Source: Chryseobacterium aurantiacum (GTDB lineage Bacteria; Bacteroidota; Bacteroidia; Flavobacteriales; Weeksellaceae). Taken from it: a stretch of DNA of 64,000 bases. The notes under the pieces are model-generated. The model ran no database searches. It saw nothing but the letters and a program-made list of their open reading frames with translations, and was not told where the DNA came from. Shown piece after piece: positions 1 to 8,688 of the stretch. The stretch spans positions 124,001 to 188,000 of the forward strand of contig NZ_PXUE01000005.1 in the NCBI RefSeq assembly GCF_003020585.1, in the 5' to 3' direction. The translations under genes and the position numbers were made by a program. Numbering within the stretch: position 1 is the stretch's first letter; each line of letters starts with the position of its first letter.

Positions 1-220
1 CCTCTCTTTTCTGAGCATATACAGAAACCTGGTCAGGATCAGAGCTAGAATTTACATTCTGGATAAGTTCCTGTAATTTTTCAGAATAAGGTCTTAACAT
101 TACAATTGCGTCCTGTGCTTTTTTAAGTTTCGCAGCGGAAACCATCTTCATAGCACGGGTAATCTGCATCGTAGATGAAATTGACGTAATTCTGCCTCGT
201 ATTTCTTTTAAGTTTGCCAT
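1..220 (-). CDS. atpG: ATP synthase F1 gamma subunit, N-terminal part
   Basis: Partial gene whose 3' end lies left of the window. The ATG is at 220-218 and the visible 73 codons begin MANLKEIRGRITS, followed by the conserved MQITRAMKMVSAAKL stretch of gamma-subunit helix 1. Gamma is the central rotor shaft of F1 that couples proton flow to ATP synthesis. It is the last visible gene of the atpB-E-F-H-A-G operon, separated from atpA by a hairpin-forming spacer. Identity rests on the N-terminal motif plus gene order. Confidence 0.95.
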   Translation of the reverse strand, partial: MANLKEIRGRITSISSTMQITRAMKMVSAAKLKKAQDAIVMLRPYSEKLQELIQNVNSSSDPDQVSVYAQKRE

Positions 221-229
221 TAATTTGGG

Positions 230-292
230 TTCAAAGTTTAAGGTCTAAAGTTTAAGGCTTAAAACTTTATATTTTAAACCTTAAACATTGAA
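230..292. repeat. Imperfect inverted repeat in the atpA-atpG spacer
   Basis: The left arm 230-249 (TTCAAAGTTTAAGGTCTAAA) pairs with 273-292 (TTTAAACCTTAAACATTGAA) with two mismatches. The unit GTTTAAGG recurs between them. It would form an RNA hairpin between the atpA stop and the atpG start. It belongs to a recurring spacer style in this window, a repeated short word opposed by its reverse complement, seen also at 21664-21767 and 29830-30000. I infer mRNA folding or processing; no function is proven. Confidence 0.6.
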
Positions 293-297
293 TTTTT

Positions 298-1875
298 TTA
301 GTTGTATTTAGAAGCTAAATCGTTAGCTGCCTGCTTAAGAACGCTTGTAATATCGTTATCGATTTTCCCAGCCTTAATTGCAGCCATAGTATCTGGGTGC
401 TTAGATCTTAGGAATTCGATATATTCGTGTTGGAATTCTTTAATCTTTCTGATAGGAACGTTTCTCATTAAGTTTTCTGTTCCAGCATATACAATTGCTA
501 CCTGACTGTCTACAGGAAGCGGTGCATTTACCGGCTGCTTAAGGATTTCTACGTTTCTTTCTCCTTTAGAGATTACAGCTAAAGTAGAAGCATCAAGGTC
601 AGAACCAAATTTAGCAAACGCTTCAAGTTCTTTATATTGAGCCTGGTCTAATTTTAGTGTACCAGAAACTTTTTTCATTGATTTGATCTGAGCGTTACCT
701 CCTACTCTCGATACAGAGATACCAACGTTGATCGCTGGACGAACCCCTGAGTTGAATAGATCAGACTCCAAGAAGATCTGTCCGTCTGTAATAGAGATTA
801 CGTTTGTAGGGATATACGCAGAAACGTCACCAGCCTGAGTTTCGATAATTGGAAGTGCAGTTAATGAACCACCACCTTTTACGATTGGCTTAAGAGACTC
901 TGGTAAGTCATTCATTTGACTAGCGATATTGTCATCAGCGATAACTTTCGCAGCTCTTTCCAATAGTCTTGAGTGAAGATAGAAAACGTCTCCAGGGTAA
1001 GCTTCACGGCCCGGTGGTCTTCTTAATAGTAGAGAAAGCTCACGGTAAGCAACTGCTTGTTTAGATAAATCATCATAAACAATTAAAGCTGGTCTACCAG
1101 TGTCTCTGAAGAACTCCCCGATAGAAGCACCTGCCATTGCAGAATATACCTGCATAGGAACTGGATCTGATGCGTTAGCTGCAACAATTACAGTATATGC
1201 TAAAGCTCCTTTATCAGAAAGTGTTTTAACAATTTGTGCTACTGTAGATGCTTTTTGACCAATCGCAACATATATACAATATACAGGATTACCTGCATCA
1301 AAAAATTCTCTTTGGTTAATGATTGTATCAATCGCAACAGTAGTTTTACCTGTCTGTCTGTCACCAATGATAAGCTCTCTCTGCCCTCTTCCTACAGGAA
1401 TCATCGCATCAATTGCAACGATACCTGACTGTAAAGGTTCAGTTACCGGCTGTCTGAAGATAACTCCAGGAGCCTTTCTTTCCAATGGCATTTCGTATAA
1501 TTCTCCAGTAATAGGACCTTTACCATCGATTGGGTTACCAAGAGTATCTACTACTCTTCCTAACATTCCTTCTCCTACTTTGATAGAAGAGATTCTGTTT
1601 GTTCTTCTTACTGTATCCCCTTCTTTTACTAATTTACTTTCACCAAGTAGAGCAACACCTACGTTGTCTTCTTCAAGGTTAAGTACAATACCTTCTACAT
1701 CACTAGAAAATTTCACCAACTCTCCGTATTGTACGTTTTCTAACCCGTATACACGAGCAATACCATCACCGATGGTTAAAACTGTACCTACTTCCTCAAC
1801 ATTTGATTGAGTGTCGAAGTTGGCCAATTGCTGTTTTAAGATCGCAGATACTTCTGCCGGATTTATTTCTGCCAT
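298..1875 (-). CDS. atpA: ATP synthase F1 alpha subunit
   Basis: 525 residues, the usual length for F1 alpha. It forms the alpha3beta3 head with AtpD, and its nucleotide sites are non-catalytic. The P-loop GDRQTGKT is at residues 171-178, preceded by the family signature [20 protein letters not shown] region, and the [14 protein letters not shown] stretch lies in the C-terminal half. Its start is 16 bp from the end of atpH, consistent with one operon. atpD and atpC are not in this window; Bacteroidota commonly carry them at another locus. Confidence 0.98.
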   Translation of the reverse strand: MAEINPAEVSAILKQQLANFDTQSNVEEVGTVLTIGDGIARVYGLENVQYGELVKFSSDVEGIVLNLEEDNVGVALLGESKLVKEGDTVRRTNRISSIKVGEGMLGRVVDTLGNPIDGKGPITGELYEMPLERKAPGVIFRQPVTEPLQSGIVAIDAMIPVGRGQRELIIGDRQTGKTTVAIDTIINQREFFDAGNPVYCIYVAIGQKASTVAQIVKTLSDKGALAYTVIVAANASDPVPMQVYSAMAGASIGEFFRDTGRPALIVYDDLSKQAVAYRELSLLLRRPPGREAYPGDVFYLHSRLLERAAKVIADDNIASQMNDLPESLKPIVKGGGSLTALPIIETQAGDVSAYIPTNVISITDGQIFLESDLFNSGVRPAINVGISVSRVGGNAQIKSMKKVSGTLKLDQAQYKELEAFAKFGSDLDASTLAVISKGERNVEILKQPVNAPLPVDSQVAIVYAGTENLMRNVPIRKIKEFQHEYIEFLRSKHPDTMAAIKAGKIDNDITSVLKQAANDLASKYN

Positions 1876-1891
1876 TGTATGGTTGTTTTTC

Positions 1892-2431
1892 TTAATTTAA
1901 TTGAAAATCTTTTTTAACTTGGTTCAATTTTGTCTTCACAGACGCATCTACCTGCTGGTCACCTACTCTTAGGATGTATCCTCCTAAAATATCCTGGTTG
2001 ATATTTACCTTCAAATCAAAACTTGAATTAGCATTTACCAAATTTGTAGATCTTAGGATCTGATCAATATTCTCTTTGGAAAGAGGTGTTGCTGTAGTAA
2101 GTGTTACTCTTTGTACACCGTTGATATCTTCAACTTTATTGATGAATTCCTGAGCGATATTTTTTAATTGGCTTTCACGTCCGTGTTTAATAACCAATGT
2201 GATCAAATTCTGGGAAGATGTTGAGAAACCTTTGAAAATTTCGTTTGCTACCTCTATTTTCTTTTTTGCATCAATGTAAGGCGTAAGGAAGAATTTGTTC
2301 AAATCCTTAGATTCAATCATGATCTTCACTACATCTTGCATTTCAGAAAATACGGCAGCTGTTTGACCTGATTCATTAGTGAAATCAAGTAAACCCTGTG
2401 CGTATCTTTTCGCTACTTTAGATGTAAGCAT
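1892..2431 (-). CDS. atpH: ATP synthase F1 delta subunit (OSCP)
   Basis: 179 residues. It is the peripheral-stalk connector that clamps subunit b to the top of the F1 head. The N-terminal helical domain begins [17 protein letters not shown], a typical OSCP opening with the A-x-RYA motif, and the C-terminal part carries the conserved [17 protein letters not shown] segment. It lies between atpF (2-bp gap) and atpA (16-bp gap), so it is probably translationally coupled to atpF. Confidence 0.95.
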   Translation of the reverse strand: MLTSKVAKRYAQGLLDFTNESGQTAAVFSEMQDVVKIMIESKDLNKFFLTPYIDAKKKIEVANEIFKGFSTSSQNLITLVIKHGRESQLKNIAQEFINKVEDINGVQRVTLTTATPLSKENIDQILRSTNLVNANSSFDLKVNINQDILGGYILRVGDQQVDASVKTKLNQVKKDFQLN

Positions 2432-2433
2432 TC

Positions 2434-2928
2434 TTAGTTAAGGTTAGATTTGTTGATATAATTTTGAACTAATTCATTTTGAGCTTCAGTGTTATCTAGC
2501 TTTTGTTTCAAGATAGATTCTGCAATGTTTACAGATAAAGCACCGATCTGATTTTTAATGTCTGCCATTGCAGCATTTTTCTCAGCGTTGATAGTTTGCT
2601 TAGCAGCTTCGATTAATTTATCTCCTTCAGCTTTAGCAGCGTCTTTAGCTTCACCTACGATTCTGTCTTTAATTTCTCTAGCTTCTTTAAGGATAGCATC
2701 TCTTTCAATTTTAGCTTCACGAATGATTCTTTCGTTGTCAGCTTTAAGATCTTCCATCTCTTTTTTAGCCAATTTAGCTTGGTTTAATGCATCAACGATA
2801 GAAGTTTCTCTTTCATTAACAGCACTTACAATTGGTTTCCAAGCGAATTTAGCTAGAAGAAACAATAGGATAACAAAAGTAAGGGTCATCCAAAATAAAA
2901 GTCCAATTCCAGGTTCAATAATTCCCAT
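2434..2928 (-). CDS. atpF: ATP synthase Fo subunit b
   Basis: 164 residues. There is one N-terminal transmembrane helix (about residues 5-27, LLFWMTLTFVILLFLLAKF), then a long Ala/Lys/Glu-rich helix (about 35-150) typical of the peripheral-stalk coiled coil. It anchors the stator to the membrane. Order atpE-atpF-atpH is standard. The roughly 100 bp separating it from atpE is unusually long for this operon and contains a strong hairpin (2976-3012). Confidence 0.95.
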   Translation of the reverse strand: MGIIEPGIGLLFWMTLTFVILLFLLAKFAWKPIVSAVNERETSIVDALNQAKLAKKEMEDLKADNERIIREAKIERDAILKEAREIKDRIVGEAKDAAKAEGDKLIEAAKQTINAEKNAAMADIKNQIGALSVNIAESILKQKLDNTEAQNELVQNYINKSNLN

Positions 2929-2975
2929 ATCTGTAAATTCTTTTTTTAAGTGTTATTTATGGATTGTTTTTTAAA

Positions 2976-3012
2976 ATTCTTAGCAGCAGCCAACCGCTTA
3001 ACTGCTAAGAAT
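2976..3012 (-). promoter_or_regulatory. Intercistronic hairpin between atpE and atpF
   Basis: A perfect 11-bp stem, ATTCTTAGCAG (2976-2986) with CTGCTAAGAAT (3002-3012), and a 15-nt loop. Read on the operon's minus strand, it follows atpE and is succeeded by a short T-run then A-rich sequence. It could be an attenuating terminator or a 3' stabiliser that makes atpE mRNA more abundant than downstream atpFHAG. This would suit the high copy number of c subunits, but that is inference. Confidence 0.65.
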
Positions 3013-3029
3013 GTTTTTTTGAGGATAGA

Positions 3030-3248
3030 TTACTTGATGAAAGCACCAAAGATGATCGCGATAAGACCAGCACCTTCAATAAGACCAGCAGCAATAAGCA
3101 TTGCTCCTTGAATCTTACCAGCTTGTTCTGGTTGTCTAGCGATAGCATCCATTGCGTGACCACCGATTTTACCGATACCTAGACCTACACCTAGTACTGC
3201 TAAACCGATACCTACGTAAATTAATCCTGCTCCTGTTGATAAATCCAT
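3030..3248 (-). CDS. atpE: ATP synthase Fo subunit c (ring proteolipid)
   Basis: 72 residues forming two membrane helices joined by the polar ARQPEQ loop (residues 37-42). The ion-carrying carboxylate is Glu58 in the motif LIEGAGLIAII. The residues after Glu58 are Gly-Ala, not the Ser-Thr pair seen in sodium-binding rings, so proton coupling is more likely. The short length is normal for Bacteroidota. It is followed by a stem-loop that may set its high expression. Confidence 0.97.
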   Translation of the reverse strand: MDLSTGAGLIYVGIGLAVLGVGLGIGKIGGHAMDAIARQPEQAGKIQGAMLIAAGLIEGAGLIAIIFGAFIK

Positions 3249-3290
3249 GATAAATAAATTATATTAGTTAAAAAATTATTTTAATTTTAA

Positions 3291-4418
3291 TTAGTGAGCG
3301 TGTTCTTCGTGACCGTGCTCATGGTCGTGTTCTGCAACTGCAATACCGATAAATAAAGCGGATAATACAGTGAAGATGTATGCTTGCAATGCAGCAACTA
3401 ATAATTCCAATACAGAAACAAATAATGCTAATGGAACTGATGCAAATCCTAAGAATGGAGACTTGAAAATGAAGATCAATGAGATGATCGCCAAGATCAT
3501 AATGTGTCCCGCTGTAATGTTAGCGAAAAGTCGCATCATCAAAGCGAAAGGCTTTGTAAAGATTCCGATAATCTCGATTGGAACCATGATTGGATACAAT
3601 AAGATTGGAACTGGCGGCATAAAGATGTGTTTCCAATAATCTTTATTCGCACTGAATAATGTAATTAATAATGTAATGATACCTAATACAGCTGTGATTG
3701 CAATGTTACCTGTAAGGTTAGCTCCTCCAGGGAAGAACGGTACCAATCCGAAAAGGTTATTGAACCAGATAAAGAAGAAAGCCGTTAATAAATAAGGCAT
3801 ATATCTCTTATACTTTACTGACCCGATGTTTGGAATAGCCACTTCATCTCTGATAAATACAATTACCGGCTCCATTAATTTTCCAATCCCTTTTGGAAGT
3901 TGTGACTTCTTGTAATTTCTTGCCATTCCTATGAACACTATTGCCATAAAAATCACTGACAAGAACATTGAAGCTGCGTTTTTTGTTATTGAAAGATCAA
4001 AAAACACTTCGTTTGATTTTTGTTTCCCACTGATGATTGAAAATAAAGTTGCTTTTTCAACACCTTTAGTAGAAACTACTTGTCCGTGCTCTAAAGTATA
4101 CCCATCATGTTCGTGTCCGTGAGCAATACTGCTTGAAAGAAAAGTATGCCATCCTTCATTATCTTTAATGATAACTGGCAAAGGGATAGAAACGTGATGT
4201 TCTTCACCACTATCATCTTTTGTAGTCCATAAATGCCATTCATTCGAATCACCAATGTGCTCCATGATCATCTTGGTCGCATTGAAGCTATCCTGTGCCT
4301 CTTTGTTCTCTACTTTTTCAGCTAACTTTTCTCCTTCAGATTCGTGTTGCGCAGAAGCTAAACCACTAATAAACACAAATAAAAATGCGAAAAATAATGA
4401 AGAAATTTTTCTGTTCAT
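3291..4418 (-). CDS. atpB: ATP synthase Fo subunit a, with N-terminal extension
   Basis: 375 residues, about 100 longer than the E. coli protein. It opens with a signal-peptide-like segment (residues 1-23, ending SGLASAQ) and a polar stretch of about 110 residues, then the membrane half-channel protein. The stator arginine lies in ALMMRLFANITAGH, and the family Asn/Gln motif follows at LQAYIFTVLSALFIG. The tail is His-rich (EHDHEHGHEEHAH). The extension is a known Bacteroidota feature; its role is unknown to me. First gene of the operon, transcribed from the promoter at 4439-4469. Confidence 0.95.
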   Translation of the reverse strand: MNRKISSLFFAFLFVFISGLASAQHESEGEKLAEKVENKEAQDSFNATKMIMEHIGDSNEWHLWTTKDDSGEEHHVSIPLPVIIKDNEGWHTFLSSSIAHGHEHDGYTLEHGQVVSTKGVEKATLFSIISGKQKSNEVFFDLSITKNAASMFLSVIFMAIVFIGMARNYKKSQLPKGIGKLMEPVIVFIRDEVAIPNIGSVKYKRYMPYLLTAFFFIWFNNLFGLVPFFPGGANLTGNIAITAVLGIITLLITLFSANKDYWKHIFMPPVPILLYPIMVPIEIIGIFTKPFALMMRLFANITAGHIMILAIISLIFIFKSPFLGFASVPLALFVSVLELLVAALQAYIFTVLSALFIGIAVAEHDHEHGHEEHAH

Positions 4419-4438
4419 ATCTCTTTTTTAATCGTGTG

Positions 4439-4469
4439 CAAATATATCGATTTTATTAAACTTTACCAA
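4439..4469 (-). promoter_or_regulatory. Promoter of the atp operon
   Basis: On the minus strand the -33 TTG (4469-4467) is separated by exactly 20 nt from the -7 box TATATTTG (4446-4439), matching the Bacteroidota TTG-N19..21-TAnnTTTG consensus. The predicted start site lies about 15 nt before the atpB ATG. This makes atpB the first gene of its transcript, separate from the 89-residue gene upstream. Confidence 0.8.
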
Positions 4470-4500
4470 TATTAAAAATTGATTTTTATCATCAAAAAAT

Positions 4501-4770
4501 TCAAGACTTATTAATGAGTTTTATTATAGGTAAATAAATGAGGAATGATGCCACTATAAAGCAGATCACTATAAAGAGAAAATTAGACTTGGTCTTTTCT
4601 ATAATTAATAAAGAAATAGCCAGCCAAATAACATCCTTGGCTATATTCACAACAAGAAACTTCATTCCTGCATCTGCTTTACCAAAGAAATACTTTTTAA
4701 ATATCATATATACTATTATATTAAAAAATACTACTAATAATATAATAATGAAACAATCTAGAAAATTCAT
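4501..4770 (-). CDS. Small membrane protein upstream of atpB (function unknown)
   Basis: 89 residues with three predicted membrane segments (about 5-25, 38-60, 65-85) and a central charged KYFFGKADAGMKF stretch. It sits where Bacteroidota and other bacteria often carry AtpI/AtpZ-type assembly helpers before atpB, and it is transcribed in the same direction. I do not recognise a family motif, so the link to ATP synthase is positional only. It has its own promoter, with a -7 box that ends 4 nt before ATG, and atpB has another. Confidence 0.7.
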   Translation of the reverse strand: MNFLDCFIIILLVVFFNIIVYMIFKKYFFGKADAGMKFLVVNIAKDVIWLAISLLIIEKTKSNFLFIVICFIVASFLIYLPIIKLINKS

Positions 4771-4774
4771 GCTG

Positions 4775-4803
4775 CAAAAATAAGATTATAATTTTTCAAA
4801 CAA
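4775..4803 (-). promoter_or_regulatory. Promoter giving a probable leaderless mRNA
   Basis: The -7 box TATTTTTG (4782-4775, minus strand) is followed by CAGC and then the ATG at 4770. A TTG lies 18 nt upstream (4803-4801). Transcription would start at or next to the ATG, leaving no room for a 5' leader. The same 4-nt spacing occurs at 36422 and 53875. Confidence 0.6.
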
Positions 4804-5001
4804 AACAAAACTAATATTCTTCTATACTATATAAATAAGGAATAAAATCAGAGGAAAGAAAAAAAAACAACAACCCGCAGAAACCATTATAAATCATAAA
4901 AACAAGCCTGCTTCCCTATTCCCTTACCCTTTCTTTTTCTAAATCTTACTCTAATCCTTATAATATTAAGTCTATAATACTCAGGTTTCTTAAAAATTCC
5001 T

Positions 5002-5009
5002 TATTTTTG
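5002..5009 (+). promoter_or_regulatory. -7 box for ffh
   Basis: TATTTTTG matches TAnnTTTG, 23 nt before the ATG at 5033. No good TTG is visible at the expected distance upstream, only TTTC-type sequence. The preceding AT-rich stretch 4800-5000 holds no other feature I can support. Confidence 0.55.
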
Positions 5010-5032
5010 CAAACCTATAATTTACAATAAAT

Positions 5033-6394
5033 ATGTTTAATAGTTTACAGGATAAATTAGACAAGGCATTACATAATATTTCCGGACGTGGAAAAATTAC
5101 CGAAATCAATGTAGCGGAAACCGTAAAGGAAATTCGTAGAGCATTGGTGGATGCCGACGTTAACTATAAAGTAGCCAAGGATCTTACTAAAAGAGTTCAG
5201 GATAAAGCATTAGGAGAAAACGTTCTTACATCGCTTACTCCAGGGCAATTGATGACGAAAATTGTTCATGATGAACTAGTAGATCTAATGGGAGGTTCTC
5301 AGGAGGGAATTAATCTTTCAGGAAAACCATCTGTGATCCTTATTGCAGGTCTTCAAGGTTCCGGTAAAACCACTTTCTCCGGAAAACTTGCTCATTATTT
5401 ACAAACAAAAAGAAATAAAAAGCCTTTATTGGTAGCATGTGACGTTTATCGTCCTGCTGCAATTGATCAGCTAAAGGTATTAGGAGGACAGATCAACGTT
5501 CCTGTTTATACAGAGGACGGAGCTACCAACCCTTCTACTATTGCTGAAAATGCCATCAACTTTGCAAAAGCCAACAATCACGATGTAGTAATCGTGGATA
5601 CTGCAGGTCGTTTAGCCATTGATGAGCAGATGATGAACGAGATTAAGTCTGTACATTACTTCATCAAGCCACAGGAAACACTTTTCGTAGTGGATTCCAT
5701 GACAGGTCAGGATGCTGTGAATACTGCTAAGGCGTTCAATGATGCTCTTAACTTTGACGGGGTTGTTCTTACCAAGTTAGATGGTGATACAAGAGGGGGT
5801 GCTGCATTAACCATCCGTTCTGTTGTTGAAAAACCAATCAAATTTATATCTACAGGAGAAAAAATGGAAGCCCTGGATCTTTTCTACCCGGAAAGGATGG
5901 CGGACAGAATCCTGGGAATGGGAGACGTTGTTTCCTTAGTAGAAAGAGCACAGGAGCAGTTTGATGAAGAAGAAGCTAAGAAACTTCACAAAAAAATTGC
6001 TAAAAACGAGTTTGGTTTTGACGATTTCCTTAAGCAGATCAACCAAATTAAGAAAATGGGTAACATGAAGGACCTTATGGGAATGATTCCTGGGGTTGGA
6101 AAAGCAATTAAGGATGTAGAGATCAGTGATGATGCCTTTAAACACATTGAAGCAATCATCTACTCTATGACACCTGAAGAAAGAAGAAGACCATCCATTA
6201 TCAATACTCAGAGAAAGAACAGAATTGCGAGAGGTGCAGGAAGAAAGATTGAAGATGTAAATCAGTTGATGAAGCAATTCGATCAAATGGGAAAAATGAT
6301 GAAGATGATGCAAGGGCCTCAAGGAAAGCAAATGATGCAGATGATGAGCAAAATGCCAAACATGCCTGGAATGGGCGGAATGTTTGGGAAATAA
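5033..6394 (+). CDS. ffh: Signal recognition particle protein Ffh
   Basis: 453 residues, the normal length of Ffh/SRP54. It binds 4.5S RNA and emerging signal sequences and delivers ribosomes to FtsY at the membrane. The N domain (1-85) is followed by the G domain with P-loop GLQGSGKT at 106-113, DTAGR and TKLDGD motifs. The Met-rich M domain ends in MGKMMKMMQGPQG and many further methionines. Monocistronic: own -7 box and a strong terminator 30 bp after the stop. Confidence 0.98.
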   Translation: MFNSLQDKLDKALHNISGRGKITEINVAETVKEIRRALVDADVNYKVAKDLTKRVQDKALGENVLTSLTPGQLMTKIVHDELVDLMGGSQEGINLSGKPSVILIAGLQGSGKTTFSGKLAHYLQTKRNKKPLLVACDVYRPAAIDQLKVLGGQINVPVYTEDGATNPSTIAENAINFAKANNHDVVIVDTAGRLAIDEQMMNEIKSVHYFIKPQETLFVVDSMTGQDAVNTAKAFNDALNFDGVVLTKLDGDTRGGAALTIRSVVEKPIKFISTGEKMEALDLFYPERMADRILGMGDVVSLVERAQEQFDEEEAKKLHKKIAKNEFGFDDFLKQINQIKKMGNMKDLMGMIPGVGKAIKDVEISDDAFKHIEAIIYSMTPEERRRPSIINTQRKNRIARGAGRKIEDVNQLMKQFDQMGKMMKMMQGPQGKQMMQMMSKMPNMPGMGGMFGK

Positions 6395-6422
6395 TTTAAA
6401 AACGAATTATATTTTCATAAAA

Positions 6423-6447
6423 AAACTCTCAGAATTTCTGAGAGTTT
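6423..6447. terminator. Bidirectional terminator between ffh and the 6472 gene
   Basis: 10-bp stem AACTCTCAGA/TCTGAGAGTT with a 3-nt loop. T-runs follow it on both strands, so it can end ffh (plus) and the convergent beta-barrel gene (minus). Confidence 0.9.
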
Positions 6448-6471
6448 TTTGTTTTTTTTATTTGATCTAGG

Positions 6472-7137
6472 CTATTTAAACTTATACCCTACTCCAAACT
6501 GAAAGAAATTCATCTTTAGCTTTTCGTTGTTTACAGGGTTTTTAATCATATTAGTTAATCCAAAGCTATAGCGAGCATCTACAAATAGTCCTTTGTAAAC
6601 CTTATAATCAGCTCCAAGGAATAAACCAAAGTCTGTAGATTTTAAAGAGTTGTCAAAAAAATTCTCCAGTCTTCTTTCCCCTTCATCAAGCGCAGCCTGA
6701 TTAGTCACCAACGCTCCACTTACATCAATTTTAACGGTATTATTTGCTTTAAAGCTTACGTAAGGACCTCCATAAACAGCTAATTCAGGCATTGCATAAT
6801 ATCTTGCAGAAATAGGAATCACAATCCTGTTAAAGTTCATTTTTTCGATCACTTTAACACCTGATAACCCAGGCACTGAAACCTCCATTTTTCCTCCAAG
6901 GTTAGCATATTCCACTTCTGCCTGAAGGGCAAATTTATTATTGATTTTATGTTCAACCAATGCTCCAATATAAAATCCGGACTTAGACTTCAGGCTGCCT
7001 CCTGCTCCATCAAGCTCGAAACTATTTTCATTGGAATTTAATGTTGATAAAGCATATCCTGCTTTTACTCCAAAACCGGTTTGTGCATTCAATCCTGCAA
7101 ATAAGGCAATTGCAGATGCTAATAAGATTTTTTTCAT
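6472..7137 (-). CDS. Outer-membrane beta-barrel (porin-family) protein
   Basis: 221 residues with a signal peptide (MKKILLASAIALFAGLNAQ). The mature part consists of alternating amphipathic strands beginning GFGVKAGYALSTL and ending with an aromatic strand, FFQFGVGYKFK, as in small 8- to 10-stranded barrels (the OMP_b-brl type). It is a clear paralogue of the gene at 9709-10386: both have xFGxKAGYxLSxL, FYxGAxxExKxNxKFAxQxE, and an identical order of strands. Substrate or structural role unknown. Ends at the bidirectional terminator. Confidence 0.85.
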   Translation of the reverse strand: MKKILLASAIALFAGLNAQTGFGVKAGYALSTLNSNENSFELDGAGGSLKSKSGFYIGALVEHKINNKFALQAEVEYANLGGKMEVSVPGLSGVKVIEKMNFNRIVIPISARYYAMPELAVYGGPYVSFKANNTVKIDVSGALVTNQAALDEGERRLENFFDNSLKSTDFGLFLGADYKVYKGLFVDARYSFGLTNMIKNPVNNEKLKMNFFQFGVGYKFK

Positions 7138-7168
7138 GGTTATATTATATGAAATTTTAGACTAGAAA

Positions 7169-7195
7169 AAGCCTTAGAACAGTATATTAAGGCTT
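7169..7195 (-). terminator. Terminator after the 7212 gene
   Basis: AAGCCTTA/TAAGGCTT stem with an 11-nt loop, followed on the minus strand by TTTTTC. Lies 17 bp past the stop of the 7212-7880 gene. Confidence 0.75.
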
Positions 7196-7211
7196 ATTTT
7201 GTGTTTATTTA

Positions 7212-7880
7212 TTACTTGGCAAATACGTATTTAACTCCGAAAGTTACAGAAGATAAATTCAATCCGAATTTATAGTCGTTTACCCTCTTAGCTCCATCAA
7301 TATCTCTCTTGTGGGTATTGTACCCGAATTCACCAATTGTAGCCTCAATAGACCAGTTCTTGTTCAAGAAATAGTCAAAACCTGGCTGGATGTTAACCCC
7401 AATGGCTGTATAGTTATTCTTCCCGGAAAAAGAATTAAAAAGCAATGGATCTATTCCCATCTCCACACCATCACTGTTTAGAACCACTTTTTCTTCACCA
7501 AATTCCAATGGAACCTGTAATTGTCCAAAGAAATATAGTTTATCAGACAAGGACCAGTATTTTCTTATAAAAGGAGCCACAACAAATGCATTGTCCGATT
7601 CTTTCGTAGTCAATACTGTACTAATGCTTGAGTCCCCTATTTTGTATTTGCCATCCGTACTTTTATACCCTAGACCCAGTCCTATGGCAAGGTTGGCATC
7701 AATGAAATAACCTACAGTAGGAATTACTTTTACAATATCTTCCTTTATTGTAACATTCACATTACTTAGTTCTTTATGATGATACTCTATTTGCCCTGAA
7801 AGATATACTGTTTTTTTTGCAATCTGAGCATTGGAAATGCCGAAAAGCGCAACAGCAACTGTTAATAAGAATTTTTTCAT
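7212..7880 (-). CDS. Outer-membrane beta-barrel protein, tandem paralogue A
   Basis: 222 residues; signal peptide MKKFLLTVAVALFGISNAQ, then a barrel of short antiparallel strands. It is strongly similar throughout to the next gene (7956-8606): IAKxTxYxSGQ near the mature N terminus, KVxPTVGYF, FGQLxVPxxFG, and a C-terminal 25 residues (KRVNDYKFGLNLSSVTFGVK onward) that are identical. The final 84 nt of the two genes differ at only four positions, all silent. Function unknown; likely surface-exposed or structural outer-membrane protein. Confidence 0.85.
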   Translation of the reverse strand: MKKFLLTVAVALFGISNAQIAKKTVYLSGQIEYHHKELSNVNVTIKEDIVKVIPTVGYFIDANLAIGLGLGYKSTDGKYKIGDSSISTVLTTKESDNAFVVAPFIRKYWSLSDKLYFFGQLQVPLEFGEEKVVLNSDGVEMGIDPLLFNSFSGKNNYTAIGVNIQPGFDYFLNKNWSIEATIGEFGYNTHKRDIDGAKRVNDYKFGLNLSSVTFGVKYVFAK

Positions 7881-7910
7881 GAGATATTATATAGTTTTTT
7901 AATCAAAAAA

Positions 7911-7933
7911 AGCCCCAAGAAAATCTTAGGGCT
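7911..7933 (-). terminator. Terminator after the 7956 gene
   Basis: AGCCCCAAGA/TCTTAGGGCT stem with one mismatch and a 3-nt loop, followed on the minus strand by TTTTTTT. It separates the two tandem paralogues into single-gene transcripts. Confidence 0.8.
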
Positions 7934-7955
7934 CTATTTTATAATGTTTTGTTAA

Positions 7956-8606
7956 TTACTTAGCAAATACATATTTAACTCCGAAAGTTACAGAAGATAA
8001 ATTCAATCCGAATTTATAATCGTTTACTCTCTTAGCTCCGTCTACATTTACTTTGTTTGTGTTGTAACCAAACTCACCAAAAGTAGCTTCGATAGACCAG
8101 TTTTTGTTTAAGAAATAATCTAAACCTGGCTTAACGTTAACTCCGATAGAAGTGAAGTTATTTTTAGTAGAAGTAGATGAAGTAACAGTAGTTCCTCCAA
8201 CTGTAGTTGTAGAAGTACCTTCGTCTTTATTTTGACCGAATACCATTGGAACTTCTAATTGACCGAAGATATATAATTTGTCAGCTAAAGTCCAGTATTT
8301 TCTTACGAAAGGAGCTACAACAAATCCAGAAACAGTTTCTTTTCCATCGATTGTAGTTGTACCAAGTGTAGAAACAGTTTTTGTGTTATCGTTTTTGTAA
8401 CCTACACCTAAACCTACTGCTAAGTTAGTGTTTACGAAATAACCTACTGTAGGAAGAACTTTGAAGCTCTCAACTTTAGTATCGTTATTGTTATTTTCGT
8501 TCTGAGAATACCCTAATTGTCCTGAAACATATGTAGTACCTTTAGCAATCTGAGCATTTGATAAACCGAAAAGTGCAACAGCACCCGCTAATAATATTTT
8601 TTTCAT
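7956..8606 (-). CDS. Outer-membrane beta-barrel protein, tandem paralogue B
   Basis: 216 residues with signal peptide MKKILLAGAVALFGLSNAQ. Nearest relative is the adjacent 7212-7880 gene. The middle contains a Thr/Ser-rich insertion (about residues 130-150, TSTTTVGGTTVTSSTSTKN) that is absent from the neighbour and probably forms a long extracellular loop. It has its own -7 box (8635-8642) and, further upstream, an FNR/CRP-like palindrome (8677-8688). Cargo unknown. Confidence 0.85.
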   Translation of the reverse strand: MKKILLAGAVALFGLSNAQIAKGTTYVSGQLGYSQNENNNNDTKVESFKVLPTVGYFVNTNLAVGLGVGYKNDNTKTVSTLGTTTIDGKETVSGFVVAPFVRKYWTLADKLYIFGQLEVPMVFGQNKDEGTSTTTVGGTTVTSSTSTKNNFTSIGVNVKPGLDYFLNKNWSIEATFGEFGYNTNKVNVDGAKRVNDYKFGLNLSSVTFGVKYVFAK

Positions 8607-8634
8607 TTTAAAAAATTTTAATACTTTCTGGAGG

Positions 8635-8642
8635 CAAATTTA
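8635..8642 (-). promoter_or_regulatory. -7 box of the 8606 gene
   Basis: TAAATTTG on the minus strand, matching TAnnTTTG, 28 nt before the ATG. No TTG is seen 18-21 nt upstream, so activation by a bound regulator (see 8677-8688) is plausible. Confidence 0.6.
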
Positions 8643-8676
8643 CAGTGGTCCCCATTAATATTAAAATTTGTTAATG

Positions 8677-8688
8677 TGATTAATATCA
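8677..8688. promoter_or_regulatory. FNR/CRP-like palindrome upstream of an outer-membrane gene
   Basis: TGATTAATATCA, i.e. TGATATTAATCA on the minus strand, fits the Crp/Fnr half-site pattern TGA-N6-TCA. The same 12-mer occurs at 44355-44366 before the ATP-grasp cluster. It is centred about 50 bp upstream of the predicted start of the 8606 gene. Confidence 0.4.

Noticed and set aside
1319..1810. Plus-strand open frame of 163 codons inside atpA
   Set aside because: Antisense shadow of a highly conserved gene; the Ser/Pro/Leu-rich product has no recognisable fold.
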